Part shown: positions 52,511-61,016 of the stretch, in pieces
How the letters are laid out: every line of letters starts with the position of its first letter
Numbering within the stretch: the stretch's first letter is position 1
Source: Allocatelliglobosispora scoriae
GTDB lineage: Bacteria > Actinomycetota > Actinomycetes > Mycobacteriales > Micromonosporaceae
NCBI RefSeq assembly: GCF_014204945.1
Contig: NZ_JACHMN010000002.1
Span: 3,743,001 to 3,807,000, forward strand
Length of the DNA stretch: 64,000 bases
Direction of reading: 5' to 3'
Notes under the pieces: model-generated
Told to the model about the DNA's origin: nothing
The model's database searches: none
The model's input: only the letters and a program-made list of their open reading frames with translations
Made by a program: the position numbers and the translations under genes

Positions 52511-54040
52511 ATGGCGATTCTCGATACAGGGCTTGATCCGCGTACACCCTCCTATCTGGACAGTCGCGGGCTCATGTTGACCGCGGTGGCAGAGTTGGAC
52601 GCGGCGATCGTGAAGGCCCGCGAGGGCGGCGGGGAGAAGCAGGTCACGAGGCATCACGCCCGTGGCAAGCTGCTGCCCAGGGAGCGGATCGAACTGCTGC
52701 TCGACCGGGACACGGCCTTCCTGGAGCTCTCCACGATCGCGGGGTTCGGCACCGGGCACCCGGTCGGGGCGGGGGTGGTCACGGGGATCGGTGTCGTCGA
52801 AGGCACCGAATGCGTGATCATCGCGAGCGACCCGACGGTGCGCGGGGGCGCGGTCAACGCGTACTCCCTGCTGAAGATGGAGCGAGCCGCCCAGATCGCG
52901 GCAGACAACGGGTTGCCCCTGGTCAGCCTCATCGAGTCGGACGGCCTGGACCCGAGCGGCCAGGCCGAGGCGCTGCTGCCCGGCGGCGCGGTCCTCGGCG
53001 GGCAGGCCAGGCTGCGCGGTCGCGGCTCGCCCTCGATCTGCGCGATCTTCGGGATCGCCACGGCCGCCGGCATGTCACTGCCCGCGCTCGCTGACCAGGT
53101 CATCCTGGTACGCGGACAGGCCCGCGTCCATCTGGCCGGCTCCCACGTCGTCCGGGCCGCGACCGGCGAGGTGGTCGACGAGGAGGCGCTCGGCGGCGCG
53201 ACCCTGCACGCCACCCGCACGGGCCTCGCCGACCTGCTCGCCGAGGACGAGCGGGACGCGCTGCGCCTGGTCCGCCACGCGGTACGCCGCCTGCGCACCC
53301 CTCGAACCGCCTCCCCGCCGGGCCTGGTCGCACCCCCGAAATACGACGCCGACGACCTGATCGCCGTGGCCGCAGCGACGAGCCCGGCGCGGGAAACCCT
53401 CGCCCGGATCCTCGACGGCAGCGAGTTCGACGAGGTCGCGCCCCTGTTCGGGGAGGGCCTCGTGACCGGCTGGGGCAGCGTGCACGGCCACCCGATCGGC
53501 GTCATCGCCAGCGACCGGCCGATGCTCGGCGTCGACGAGATCGCCAAGGCGCTGCGGTTCATCGAGATCTCGGCGCCCGTACCCCTGGTGCTCCTCGTGA
53601 ATTCGACGGGTTTCGCCGTCGGCGGGGATGACGAGTCCCGGGGCATCGCGGTGAGCGCGGCCCGGCTCGTCCGGGCGCTCGCCAACACCCCCGCGCCGTT
53701 GATCACCATCGTGACCGGCAGCGCGCACGGGCCAGGCGGGCAGGCGCTGGGCGGTCGTGGCATGAACCCCCGCTTCCTGCTGAGCTGGCCGACCGCGCGT
53801 GCCTCGGCACTGCCGCCGGCCCAGGTGCTCGCGATCGCCGAGCACCGGTCACTCGCCGACGACGGCGAACCCGACCACCCCGTCACCGCGCTCCGGCTGG
53901 AGGAGGAGTCGTCGGCGATGCGCCGGTCCGGGCTCCTCGCCGACGACGGCATCATCGATCCGCGGGACACCCGAACCGTACTGGGCATCTGCCTCTCCTC
54001 GATCCACCGTGGAGCCGCTTCAGAGGGGAACAGACCATGA
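52511..54040 (+). CDS. Acyl-CoA carboxylase beta subunit (carboxyltransferase)
   Basis: A 509-residue carboxyltransferase. The N-terminal domain has HHARGKLLPRERIELLLDRDTAFLELS near 45-75 and FGTGHPVGAGVVTGIGVVEG, then KMERAAQIAADNGLPLVSLIESDG near 120. The C-terminal half carries EIAKALRFIEISAPVPLVLLVNSTGFAVGGDDESRG with the crotonase-type oxyanion segment. It transfers CO2 from carboxybiotin to an acyl-CoA. Sequence and pairing with a BC-BCCP subunit in one operon point to the methylcrotonyl/acetyl-CoA type (AccD1/MccB-like), but I cannot fix the substrate. It overlaps the next gene by 4 bp. Confidence 0.9.
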   Translation: MAILDTGLDPRTPSYLDSRGLMLTAVAELDAAIVKAREGGGEKQVTRHHARGKLLPRERIELLLDRDTAFLELSTIAGFGTGHPVGAGVVTGIGVVEGTECVIIASDPTVRGGAVNAYSLLKMERAAQIAADNGLPLVSLIESDGLDPSGQAEALLPGGAVLGGQARLRGRGSPSICAIFGIATAAGMSLPALADQVILVRGQARVHLAGSHVVRAATGEVVDEEALGGATLHATRTGLADLLAEDERDALRLVRHAVRRLRTPRTASPPGLVAPPKYDADDLIAVAAATSPARETLARILDGSEFDEVAPLFGEGLVTGWGSVHGHPIGVIASDRPMLGVDEIAKALRFIEISAPVPLVLLVNSTGFAVGGDDESRGIAVSAARLVRALANTPAPLITIVTGSAHGPGGQALGGRGMNPRFLLSWPTARASALPPAQVLAIAEHRSLADDGEPDHPVTALRLEEESSAMRRSGLLADDGIIDPRDTRTVLGICLSSIHRGAASEGNRP

Positions 54041-56055
54041 TCAGGCGCCTGCTCGTTGCCAACCGGGGCGAGGTCGCCCGCCGCATCTTCGCCACCTGCC
54101 GAGCCGTCGGGGTGGAGACGGTCGCCGTCTACTCCGACGCGGACGCCGACGCGCCTTACCTCGCCGAGGCCGATTACGCCGTACAGCTGCCGGGATCGGC
54201 GCCGAGCGCCACCTACCTGCGCGGGGATCTGATCATCGCGGCGGCGAAGAAGACGCTCGCCGACGCGATCCACCCCGGTTACGGCTTCCTCGCCGAGAAC
54301 CCGGACTTCGCCGCCGCCGTCGCGGACGCCGGGCTCACCTGGGTCGGCCCGCCCGCCAAGGTGATCGAGGTGATGGGCGACAAGGTCGAGGCGAAGGCGC
54401 TGCTCGCCGAGGCCGATGTGCCGATGCTGCCGAGCTGGACCGACCCCGAGACGGTCGACGAGTACCCGGTGCTGGTCAAGGCCTCCACCGGTGGCGGTGG
54501 CCGGGGCATGCGGGTCGTACGCGAGGCCGGTGCGCTCGCCGAGGCCGTCTCGTCGGCCCGCCGGGAGGCGTTCACCGCGTTCGGGGACGGCGACGTCTTC
54601 TGCGAGCGTTACATCGAGGGCGCCCGCCACATCGAGGTGCAGATCCTCGCCGACCAGCACGGCAACATCATGACGCTGGGGGAGCGGGAGTGCTCGATCC
54701 AGCGCCGCCACCAGAAGGTGATCGAGGAGACGCCCTCCCCGGCGGTCTCACCCGAGCTGCGCGACCACCTCTGCCGGGCCGCGGTCGCCGCCGCCGAAGC
54801 GGTCGGCTATGTCGGCATCGGCACCGTGGAGTTCCTGCTCACCCCCAGCGGCGAGTTCTTCTTCCTGGAGATGAGCACGCGGCTGCAGGTCGAGCACGCG
54901 GTCACCGAGTGCGTCACCGGCATCGACCTGGTCCGGATGCAGCTCTTCGTCGCCGAGGGCGGCGCGCTGGCCGCCGGAGCGGCACCCCCGATGCGCGGGC
55001 ACGCCATCGAGGTGCGGCTCTGTGCCGAGGACCCGGCGACCGCCTGGCTCCCCGCCACCGGCACTCTGCAGCGATTCGAGGTACCGGGGGTCACCTCGAG
55101 ATTCGCCCCGATGAACCTGCCCGGCATCCGGCTCGACTCGGGCGTCGAGGAGGGCAGCCGGATCGGCGTGCACTACGACTCGATGCTGGCGAAGATCGTG
55201 GCCTGGGCGCCGACACGTTACGAGGCCGCCCGGCTGCTCGCCGCCACGCTCGCGAAGACCCAGGTGCACGGGCTGCTCACCAACCGTGACCTGCTCGTGC
55301 GTACGCTGCGGCACCCGGCCTTCCTGATGGGCCAGATCGACACCGGCATGCTCGACCGGCACCCGGAGCTCTTCGCGCCGCTGCTCTCCAGCGTCGACGC
55401 GGTCCGGCTCTCCTGCCTCGCCGCGGCGCTCGCGGGCAGTGCCGCTCGCCGGGCCACCGCGACCGTGCAGCCGACGATCCCGTCCGGCTGGCGCAACGTG
55501 CCGACGGTGGCGCAGACGGTCGTCTACGACTCGCCCTCCGGGCCGATGGAGATCGGTTACCGGCTGGACCGGGTCGGCGCCCTCGCCCAGTGGTGGGTCC
55601 GCGCCGTCGACCCGGAGGAGATCGACCTCGCCGGGCTCGGACTGCCCGGACCGGCCGAGGACCATCCGCCGGTCGCCGTCGTCACCGCGACCGAGACCCA
55701 TGTCGTGCTGGATGTCGCGGGCATCATGCTCCGGGTCGACCTGCACCGGGTCGGGCTCGTCACCTATGTCGACAGCGTCGAGGGCTCGCTGACCCTGACG
55801 GAGCTGCCGAGGTTCCCGCTGCCGGGCGCTGAGGCCGCCGAGGGCTCGTTGACGGCGCCGCTGCCCGGCAGCGTGGGGCGCGTCCTGGTGATGCCGGGCC
55901 AGCGGGTCGCCGCGGGCGAGCTGCTGATGACCCTGGAGGCGATGAAGCTGGAGCACCCGGTCCACGCCCCCGCCGCCGGTGTGGTGAGCGAGGTCCCGGT
56001 GACGGTAGGAGCCCAGGTGGACACCGGCACAGTCCTGGCAGTCCTGGTCAGCTAA
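54037..56055 (+). CDS. Acyl-CoA carboxylase alpha subunit (biotin carboxylase plus BCCP)
   Basis: A 672-residue protein with the biotin carboxylase domain first: RLLVANRGEVARRIFATCR at the start, GYGFLAENPDFA near 85, the ATP-grasp Gly-rich loop KASTGGGGRGMR near 150, HIEVQILAD near 203 and EMSTRLQVEHAVTE near 280. A linker region carries the BT-like segment. The C-terminal biotinyl domain has the target Lys in LEAMKLEHPVHAPAAG near 637. It carboxylates biotin with ATP and bicarbonate for the partner carboxyltransferase. The two genes overlap in ATGA. A 121-bp inverted repeat starts 3 bp past the stop. Confidence 0.93.
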   Translation: MIRRLLVANRGEVARRIFATCRAVGVETVAVYSDADADAPYLAEADYAVQLPGSAPSATYLRGDLIIAAAKKTLADAIHPGYGFLAENPDFAAAVADAGLTWVGPPAKVIEVMGDKVEAKALLAEADVPMLPSWTDPETVDEYPVLVKASTGGGGRGMRVVREAGALAEAVSSARREAFTAFGDGDVFCERYIEGARHIEVQILADQHGNIMTLGERECSIQRRHQKVIEETPSPAVSPELRDHLCRAAVAAAEAVGYVGIGTVEFLLTPSGEFFFLEMSTRLQVEHAVTECVTGIDLVRMQLFVAEGGALAAGAAPPMRGHAIEVRLCAEDPATAWLPATGTLQRFEVPGVTSRFAPMNLPGIRLDSGVEEGSRIGVHYDSMLAKIVAWAPTRYEAARLLAATLAKTQVHGLLTNRDLLVRTLRHPAFLMGQIDTGMLDRHPELFAPLLSSVDAVRLSCLAAALAGSAARRATATVQPTIPSGWRNVPTVAQTVVYDSPSGPMEIGYRLDRVGALAQWWVRAVDPEEIDLAGLGLPGPAEDHPPVAVVTATETHVVLDVAGIMLRVDLHRVGLVTYVDSVEGSLTLTELPRFPLPGAEAAEGSLTAPLPGSVGRVLVMPGQRVAAGELLMTLEAMKLEHPVHAPAAGVVSEVPVTVGAQVDTGTVLAVLVS

Positions 56056-56057
56056 CC

Positions 56058-56178
56058 CCTGAATTTTAATGCTGGACACGCCGTCCAACCTGCAACAAAA
56101 GTCAGGATCAACTCTTCCGAGAAGTTGATCCTGACTTTTGTTGCACTTTTCGCGGCGTGTCCAGCATTAAAATTCAGG
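56058..56178. repeat. 121-bp two-part inverted repeat, AT-rich
   Basis: The outer arms 56058-56083 and 56153-56178 (26 bp, starting CCTGAATTTTAATGCTGG) are perfect complements. The inner arms 56091-56113 and 56123-56145 (23 bp, TGCAACAAAAGTCAGGATCA plus three) are also perfect. They are separated by unpaired 7-nt bulges on both sides, with a 9-nt apex. The apex region AACTCTTCCGAGAAGTT is a degenerate AACTCTT core. The AT-richness is unusual for this window. It is between convergent genes. Confidence 0.93.
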
Positions 56179-56184
56179 ATGGAA

Positions 56185-56297
56185 GTGGCGGGCACCCGGT
56201 CGGGAGCCCGCCACATCTGCGCGAATGGGTGTTGCCGGTCTGCCGAGGCCTGGAGTGACTTCTGCAGTGTTCGCCGCTTTCGATATCGGCAGACCGG
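56185..56297. terminator. Two further hairpins after the chaplin-like gene
   Basis: GTGGCGGGC/GCCCGCCAC (56185-56214) and CCGGTCTGCCGA/TCGGCAGACCGG (56235-56246 with 56286-56297) are perfect. The second ends 9 bp past the stop of the minus-strand chaplin-like gene, so it can terminate that transcript. Confidence 0.65.
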
Positions 56298-56306
56298 CGG
56301 TAGCTG

Positions 56307-57269
56307 CTAGCCCAGGTCGGCGGAGGAGCCGCCCTGGCTCCACGCGTTGGCCGTACCCAGGAGGCCCACGGCGAGGCTGCTCACCTCGACGGGGATCTGG
56401 ATCGGCGCGTAGATCTGGGTGCCGTTCAGGATGCCCGTGTTGCCGCTGCTGATCATCGTGACGTCACGTCCACCGTGGCCGTGCTCGTCGCAGTCGTGCT
56501 GCGGGCGAGGCGTCGGCTTCGGCTTGGGCCGCGGGGTCGGGTGACCCTTGCCGCCACCGGAGCCGCCGTTGATCACGGTCGCCGGTCCGCCGGTGCTCTC
56601 GGTCTGGAAGCCGCCGAGGTCGCCCAGGTTGCCGAGGCTGCCGACGAGGGGCAGGTTGGTGTTGCTGCCGGTCAGGCCGGACAGCAGCGGGCCGACGAGG
56701 GGCAGGCCGGAGGAGCCCTGTCCGCCGCTGAGCATGCCGCCGACGAGCGGGAGACCGTTGGTCAGTCCGCCGAGCGAGCCCACCACGGGCAGACCCTCGG
56801 TCTCGGCGGATTCGCGACGGTGCCCGTACCCACCGCGGTCGTTCTTGTGACCGTGACCGCCGCCGTTGGTGGCGGTGGCGCCGCCCTCGCAGCCCGCCCA
56901 GGCGCCGCCGATGACGCCGAGCGCGTTGCCGCAGACGTCGACGGGGATCTGGATCGGAGCGGCGATCTGGGTTCCGTTGAGGATGCCCGTGTTGCCGGAC
57001 GTGGCCTGGTAGTGCGCCCAGCCCCACTCCTTGTTGACGGCGGTGGCGCCGCCCTCGCAGCTCGCCCCGGCGGTGCCGAGCAGCGCGACCGCGTTGCCGC
57101 AGACGTCGACGGGGATCTGGATCGGGGCGTAGAGCTGGGTGCCGTTGAGAATGCCGGTGTTGTCGCTGCTCACCAACGTGGTGTCGGCGTGCGCAGCGGT
57201 GCCGCATGCCAGCAGGGCGCCGGCAGACAGGGCACCGGCGTTGAGTGAGCGTCGAACCCACGTGTTCAT
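56307..57269 (-). CDS. Secreted protein with three chaplin-like repeats
   Basis: A 320-residue exported protein from ATG 57269. The signal peptide ends ACGTAAHA. Two repeats near the N-terminus contain NTGILNGTQ followed by APIQIPVDVCGNA and a second Cys in SCEGGA or GCEGGA, close to the chaplin pattern (hydrophobic, IPV-VCGN, two Cys). The middle is Gly-rich with PVVGSLGG and LPLVG repeats and a Pro-rich link (HPTPRPKPKPTPRP). A third repeat at the C-terminus reads NTGILNGTQIYAPIQIPVEVSSLAVG and lacks both Cys. Chaplins form amyloid surface films in aerial growth; whether this protein does is untested. A Cys-poor third repeat is notable. Confidence 0.8.
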   Translation of the reverse strand: MNTWVRRSLNAGALSAGALLACGTAAHADTTLVSSDNTGILNGTQLYAPIQIPVDVCGNAVALLGTAGASCEGGATAVNKEWGWAHYQATSGNTGILNGTQIAAPIQIPVDVCGNALGVIGGAWAGCEGGATATNGGGHGHKNDRGGYGHRRESAETEGLPVVGSLGGLTNGLPLVGGMLSGGQGSSGLPLVGPLLSGLTGSNTNLPLVGSLGNLGDLGGFQTESTGGPATVINGGSGGGKGHPTPRPKPKPTPRPQHDCDEHGHGGRDVTMISSGNTGILNGTQIYAPIQIPVEVSSLAVGLLGTANAWSQGGSSADLG

Positions 57270-57423
57270 CGCGAGGGACCTTCTCTCGATCATCGGGTGA
57301 CGTGCGGACCGCCGCAAATGCGACGGATCCACGGACGCTGAGAGAAACGAGGTCCCGCTGAGGGATGAGACGAAAAGGTCAGGTTACCGACAGTTTTGAT
57401 CCGACAAAACGGACAATTGCTAA

Positions 57424-58101
57424 CTAAACTCGGGCCCGGCGTGCAAGCCGCTCCGGGTCGAGAATGATCACGCTCTTGCCATCGAGGCGAAGCCAACCGC
57501 GCGAGGCGAAGTCGGCGAGGGCCTTGTTGACCGTCTCGCGCGACGCACCGACGAGCTGAGCGAGCTCCTCCTGCGTGAGGTCGTGGGTGACCCGCAGCAC
57601 GCCGCCGTCCCGCGTGCCGAAGCGACCCGCCATCTGCAGCAGGTTCTTCGCCACGCGCCCGGGGACATCCGTGAAGATCAAATCCGCAAGCGCGTCATTG
57701 GTACGCCGAAGGCGCCGCGCCAGCACCCGCAGGAGCTGCTCGGCGATCTCGGGACGGTTGTTGAGCCATGGCCGCAGCGCCTGCTTGCGCAGCCGGGCCA
57801 GGCGCGTGTCGGTGACCGCCGTGGCGGTGGCCGTGCGAGGACCCGGGTCGAAGAGCGAGAGCTCGCCGACCATGTCGGACGGGCCCATCACGGCGATCAG
57901 GTTCTGCCGGCCGTCGGCGGCACGGCGGCCGACCTTGAGCTTGCCGGACAGGACGATATAGAGGCTGTCACCGGGCTCGCCCTCGTTGAAGACGACCTCG
58001 CCCTTTCGGGCCTCGATCGTCTCCATCTCGCGCGCAAGCGCCTCGGCGGCCTCCGGGTCGACACCCTGGAAGATTCCGCTGCGAGCCAGAACCTCATCCA
58101 T
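57424..58101 (-). CDS. crp: cAMP receptor protein family regulator (Crp, Rv3676-like)
   Basis: A 225-residue transcription factor of the CRP/FNR superfamily. The cAMP-binding barrel (about 15-115) has [18 protein letters not shown] near 78-95, matching the phosphate-binding cassette with Glu and Arg. The C-terminal winged helix has [30 protein letters not shown] near 175-205, the recognition helix being [14 protein letters not shown] lies about 8 nt before ATG 58101. It is highly conserved in actinobacteria and, in M. tuberculosis, binds TGTGA-N6-TCACA sites. Its neighbours on one side match that species; a cAMP-making enzyme is 6 kb upstream. Confidence 0.95.
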   Translation of the reverse strand: MDEVLARSGIFQGVDPEAAEALAREMETIEARKGEVVFNEGEPGDSLYIVLSGKLKVGRRAADGRQNLIAVMGPSDMVGELSLFDPGPRTATATAVTDTRLARLRKQALRPWLNNRPEIAEQLLRVLARRLRRTNDALADLIFTDVPGRVAKNLLQMAGRFGTRDGGVLRVTHDLTQEELAQLVGASRETVNKALADFASRGWLRLDGKSVIILDPERLARRARV

Positions 58102-58254
58102 CGAGCTCTACCTCCATCGCGCGCCGGCTGCTTCTCAACCCTGTATCCCTACCACTATTGCGCAACAAACACGCAACGTCAGTCTAGGCACAGTTGGGCC
58201 AGAACCGGACGGGTACCCCAAAGATCGGTGATCACCTCCGGATACTGTCTTCAG

Positions 58255-58917
58255 ATGCACCCTGAGCTGTGTTTTCGGGATGAGGGCGGAGCCAAGGCGC
58301 CGATTTTGGTCTGGCGATTGCCGCACGATTGGCAGGGAATCGCGTCCGGGCCGCTCGGCGGAGGGATCGGTTCTCGCCAGTGGGTGATAAATGCCACGGT
58401 ACCTATGTGGTACGACCGGGATGATCCGGACGTGCACCTCACCGAGATCGCCGCAGCGCTCAATCTGGACGGATCGGGCGTCGGGCTGATGACCGGTGTC
58501 GACGTCACCGAGGTCGTCAGCGCCGCCGAGGGGGCCGTCACGGTCTGGGCCACGGTAGGCCTGGGCTCGCCGATCCTCGCCGCCGCCTCGATCGCCGATG
58601 CCGCAGTCGTGGTGGCGCCGGGAACGGTGAACATCGTGGCGAGCCTGCCGGTCCGGCTCAGCGATGCTGCGCTGGTCAACGCCGTTTCCACCGTCACCGA
58701 GGCGAAGGTGCAGGCCCTGCGGGATCTCGGCATCCACGCCACCGGCACCGCCACGGACGCCACCTGCCTCGTCTGCCCCGCGTCCGGCCGGGTGGAGGCA
58801 TATGGCGGGCCGCGCTCCGTCTATGGCTCCGTGCTGGCGCGGGTGACATATGACGTGCTCATGACCGGTGGACGGCGCTGGATGTCGCGCGGGCTGGCCT
58901 GGTCCGACCGAAGGTGA
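58255..58917 (+). CDS. cbiZ: Adenosylcobinamide amidohydrolase (CbiZ)
   Basis: A 220-residue protein. TACTGT at 58243-58248 lies 6 nt before ATG 58255 (leaderless). CbiZ marks are LASGPLGGG-like ASGPLGGGIGSRQWVINATVP near 30, GLMTGVDVTEVVSAAEGAVTVWATVGLGSP near 80-110 (DUF105 core) and TDATCLVCPASGR near 165. CbiZ cleaves adenosylcobinamide to adenosylcobyric acid in salvage of incomplete corrinoids. No other cobalamin gene or B12 riboswitch is in the window, so it is an orphan here. It is divergent from crp. Confidence 0.88.
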   Translation: MHPELCFRDEGGAKAPILVWRLPHDWQGIASGPLGGGIGSRQWVINATVPMWYDRDDPDVHLTEIAAALNLDGSGVGLMTGVDVTEVVSAAEGAVTVWATVGLGSPILAAASIADAAVVVAPGTVNIVASLPVRLSDAALVNAVSTVTEAKVQALRDLGIHATGTATDATCLVCPASGRVEAYGGPRSVYGSVLARVTYDVLMTGGRRWMSRGLAWSDRR

Positions 58918-58959
58918 CGGGTCCCCGGCGAAGCGGCGTCCCGGGTAGTGTGTGCGGCG

Positions 58960-60144
58960 ATGTCGAACTCCCCGTACGCCCCCGCACCGGTTCGGAGCCG
59001 AATCATGAACCGCTCACGCCTCATGATGGCCGCCGCCCTCGCCGCAGTCGTCGTCGCGACAGGTGCCGGCTGTGGCGCCCCCGAATCGGAGCCGAGGTGG
59101 GTCGCCGCCACGGTGGAGCCGTCCGAGGCCGCCCCCAGCACCGCTCCCTCGCCCTCGGCGACGGCTGAGCCCGCCGGTGGGGCGATCAGCCTCTCGGCCA
59201 CGGGTGACATCGTGATGGGACGCCCCGGCGCCTATCCGGCCAACGACGGCAAGGGCTTCTTCGACAAGGTGAAGTCGCTGCTCCCGGCCGATCTGGTGAT
59301 GGGCAACCTCGAGGAGCCGATCACCGACGACACCGGTACGCGTAAGTGCGCTCCGACCTCGACCAAGTGCCACCAGTTCCGGGTGCCGCCGCACTACGCG
59401 AAATACCTGAGCGACGCCGGCTTCATGCTGATGAACCAGGCCAACAACCACGGCAACGACTTCGGCTCGAAGGGTTACTCCAACACCCAGAAGGCGCTGG
59501 AGGAGGTCGGGCTGAAGCACACCGGCGCGCCCGACCAGATCACCGTCGTCGACGTCAAGGGCGTCAAGGTGGCGGTCGTCGGGTTCTCGTCGTACGCGTG
59601 GAACAACAGCCTCACCAACATCACCTCGGCCAAGAAGGTCGTCGAGAAGGCGGCCGAGAAGGCCGACATCGTGGTGGTCCAGGTGCATATGGGTGCCGAG
59701 GGCAGCGGGATGACCCACGTGAAGCCCGGTACCGAGATGTTCCTCGGCGAGAACCGGGGCGACCCGATCAAGTTCTCCCACGCCATGATCGACGCCGGTG
59801 CCGACCTCATCGTCGGGCACGGGCCGCACGTGCTGCGGGGCATGGAGTTCTACAAGGGCCGGCTCATCGCGTACAGCCTGGGGAACTTCGCGGGCGGCGG
59901 CAGGTCGCTCACGCCCGACGGCCGGCTCGGCTGGGGCGGCGTGCTCAAGGTGACGCTCAAGGCCGACGGCTCCTGGGTCAGCGGCGACTTCCTCTCCTCG
60001 ATCATGAACAGCGCTGGCATCCCCACGGTCGACTCGAACAAGAAGGGCGCCGGTGCGGTGAGCGACCTGACCAAGGCCGACTTCCCGAAGACCGGCCCGA
60101 AGATCGACAAGTCGACCGGGAAGATCACGCCTGCCGATGCCTGA
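58960..60144 (+). CDS. CapA family protein, secreted (poly-gamma-glutamate-type)
   Basis: A 394-residue protein. TAGTGT at 58946-58951 lies 8 nt before ATG 58960, which I choose; ATG 59005 would start directly at the signal peptide MNRSRLMMAAALAAVVVATGAGC. A Ser/Pro linker follows. The CapA metallophosphatase-like fold shows SATGDIVMGRPG near 88, VMGNLEEPITDD near 125, NQANNHGNDFGSKGY near 165, VVVQVHMGAEG near 245 and LIVGHGPHVLRGMEFYKGRLIAYSLGNF near 290-320. It is exported; the exact role is unproven. CapA relatives occur in capsule synthesis, but no capB/capC is near. Confidence 0.88.
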   Translation: MSNSPYAPAPVRSRIMNRSRLMMAAALAAVVVATGAGCGAPESEPRWVAATVEPSEAAPSTAPSPSATAEPAGGAISLSATGDIVMGRPGAYPANDGKGFFDKVKSLLPADLVMGNLEEPITDDTGTRKCAPTSTKCHQFRVPPHYAKYLSDAGFMLMNQANNHGNDFGSKGYSNTQKALEEVGLKHTGAPDQITVVDVKGVKVAVVGFSSYAWNNSLTNITSAKKVVEKAAEKADIVVVQVHMGAEGSGMTHVKPGTEMFLGENRGDPIKFSHAMIDAGADLIVGHGPHVLRGMEFYKGRLIAYSLGNFAGGGRSLTPDGRLGWGGVLKVTLKADGSWVSGDFLSSIMNSAGIPTVDSNKKGAGAVSDLTKADFPKTGPKIDKSTGKITPADA

Positions 60145-60203
60145 CCCGGCCGCTGCGGCGCTGCTGATGGGCGGTGTCGGAGCGGAGGTTTAGAGTTTCG
60201 TCC

Positions 60204-60959
60204 GTGACGGAGACTGAGCTGGCATTGAAACGTCGGGCTCGGCGCATGGCGCGTGAGCTCGAGGTCATCCACCCTGATGCGCACTGCGAGCTCGACCACA
60301 CCAATGCGCTGGAGCTCGCGGTCGCGACGATCCTCTCCGCGCAGTGCACCGATGCCCGGGTCAACGAGGTGACGCCGGCGCTGTTCCGGCGCTATCCGAA
60401 GGCTGCGGACTACGCGGGGGCCGATCGGGGCGAGCTCGAAGCAATGATCAAGCCGACGGGGTTCTTCCGAAACAAGACCAATTCGCTGATCAACCTGGGT
60501 GCTGCGTTGGTGGAGCGGTTCGGGGGCGAGGTGCCCGGGCGGCTCGACGATCTGGTGACCCTGCCGGGGATCGGCCGGAAGACCGCGAATGTGATCCTGG
60601 GGAACGCGTTCGATGTGCCGGGCATCACGGTGGATACGCATTTCGGGCGATTGGTGAATCGGTGGGGGTGGACTGCCGAGACCGATCCCGTGAAGGTCGA
60701 GCACATCGTCGGCGCCCTGATCCCCAAGCGTGACTGGACGATGCTGTCGCACCGGGTGATCTTTCACGGGCGGCGGGTTTGTCACGCTCGGAAGCCTGCG
60801 TGTGGTGCTTGCACGTTGGCGCCGTCGTGTCCGTCCTATGGTCTCGGGCCTGTCGGGTTCGCTGAGGCTGCTCGGCTGCTCAAGGGGCCTCGGGTTGCTG
60901 AGCTTGCTGCGCTCGCGCTGGGGGATGGTGACGGGGTGGCCGTGGGGGGCGGGGAATGA
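60204..60959 (+). CDS. nth: Endonuclease III (DNA glycosylase/AP lyase)
   Basis: A 251-residue base-excision repair enzyme for oxidised pyrimidines. GTG 60204 is chosen: TAGAGT at 60191-60196 lies 7 nt upstream and the sequence [18 protein letters not shown] begins as in other actinobacteria. The helix-hairpin-helix [13 protein letters not shown] near 120-132 includes the catalytic Lys; VDTHFGRL near 143 holds the Asp. The 4Fe-4S ligands are C-x6-C-x2-C-x5-C in [17 protein letters not shown]. The last 20 residues ([16 protein letters not shown]) come from an inverted repeat at the nth/tlpA junction and look non-native. Confidence 0.95.
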   Translation: MTETELALKRRARRMARELEVIHPDAHCELDHTNALELAVATILSAQCTDARVNEVTPALFRRYPKAADYAGADRGELEAMIKPTGFFRNKTNSLINLGAALVERFGGEVPGRLDDLVTLPGIGRKTANVILGNAFDVPGITVDTHFGRLVNRWGWTAETDPVKVEHIVGALIPKRDWTMLSHRVIFHGRRVCHARKPACGACTLAPSCPSYGLGPVGFAEAARLLKGPRVAELAALALGDGDGVAVGGGE

Positions 60960-61016
60960 CCCGCTCTGGGCGGTCAGGCTTGATCCCGACGCGGGTCATT
61001 CGCCGCCCCCCACGGC
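60939..61016. repeat. 78-bp inverted repeat at nth/thioredoxin-like gene junction (26-bp arms)
   Basis: Arms start GCCGTGGGGGGCGG and end CCGCCCCCCACGGC, matching at 25 of 26 positions, with a 26-nt loop. It lies across the last nth codons and the first codons of the next frame, so it adds residues to both predicted proteins. Confidence 0.85.

Noticed and set aside
58102-58254. CRP autoregulatory site before crp
   Set aside because: GGTGATCACC is present near 58227 but does not fit TGTGA-N6-TCACA; spacing is wrong.
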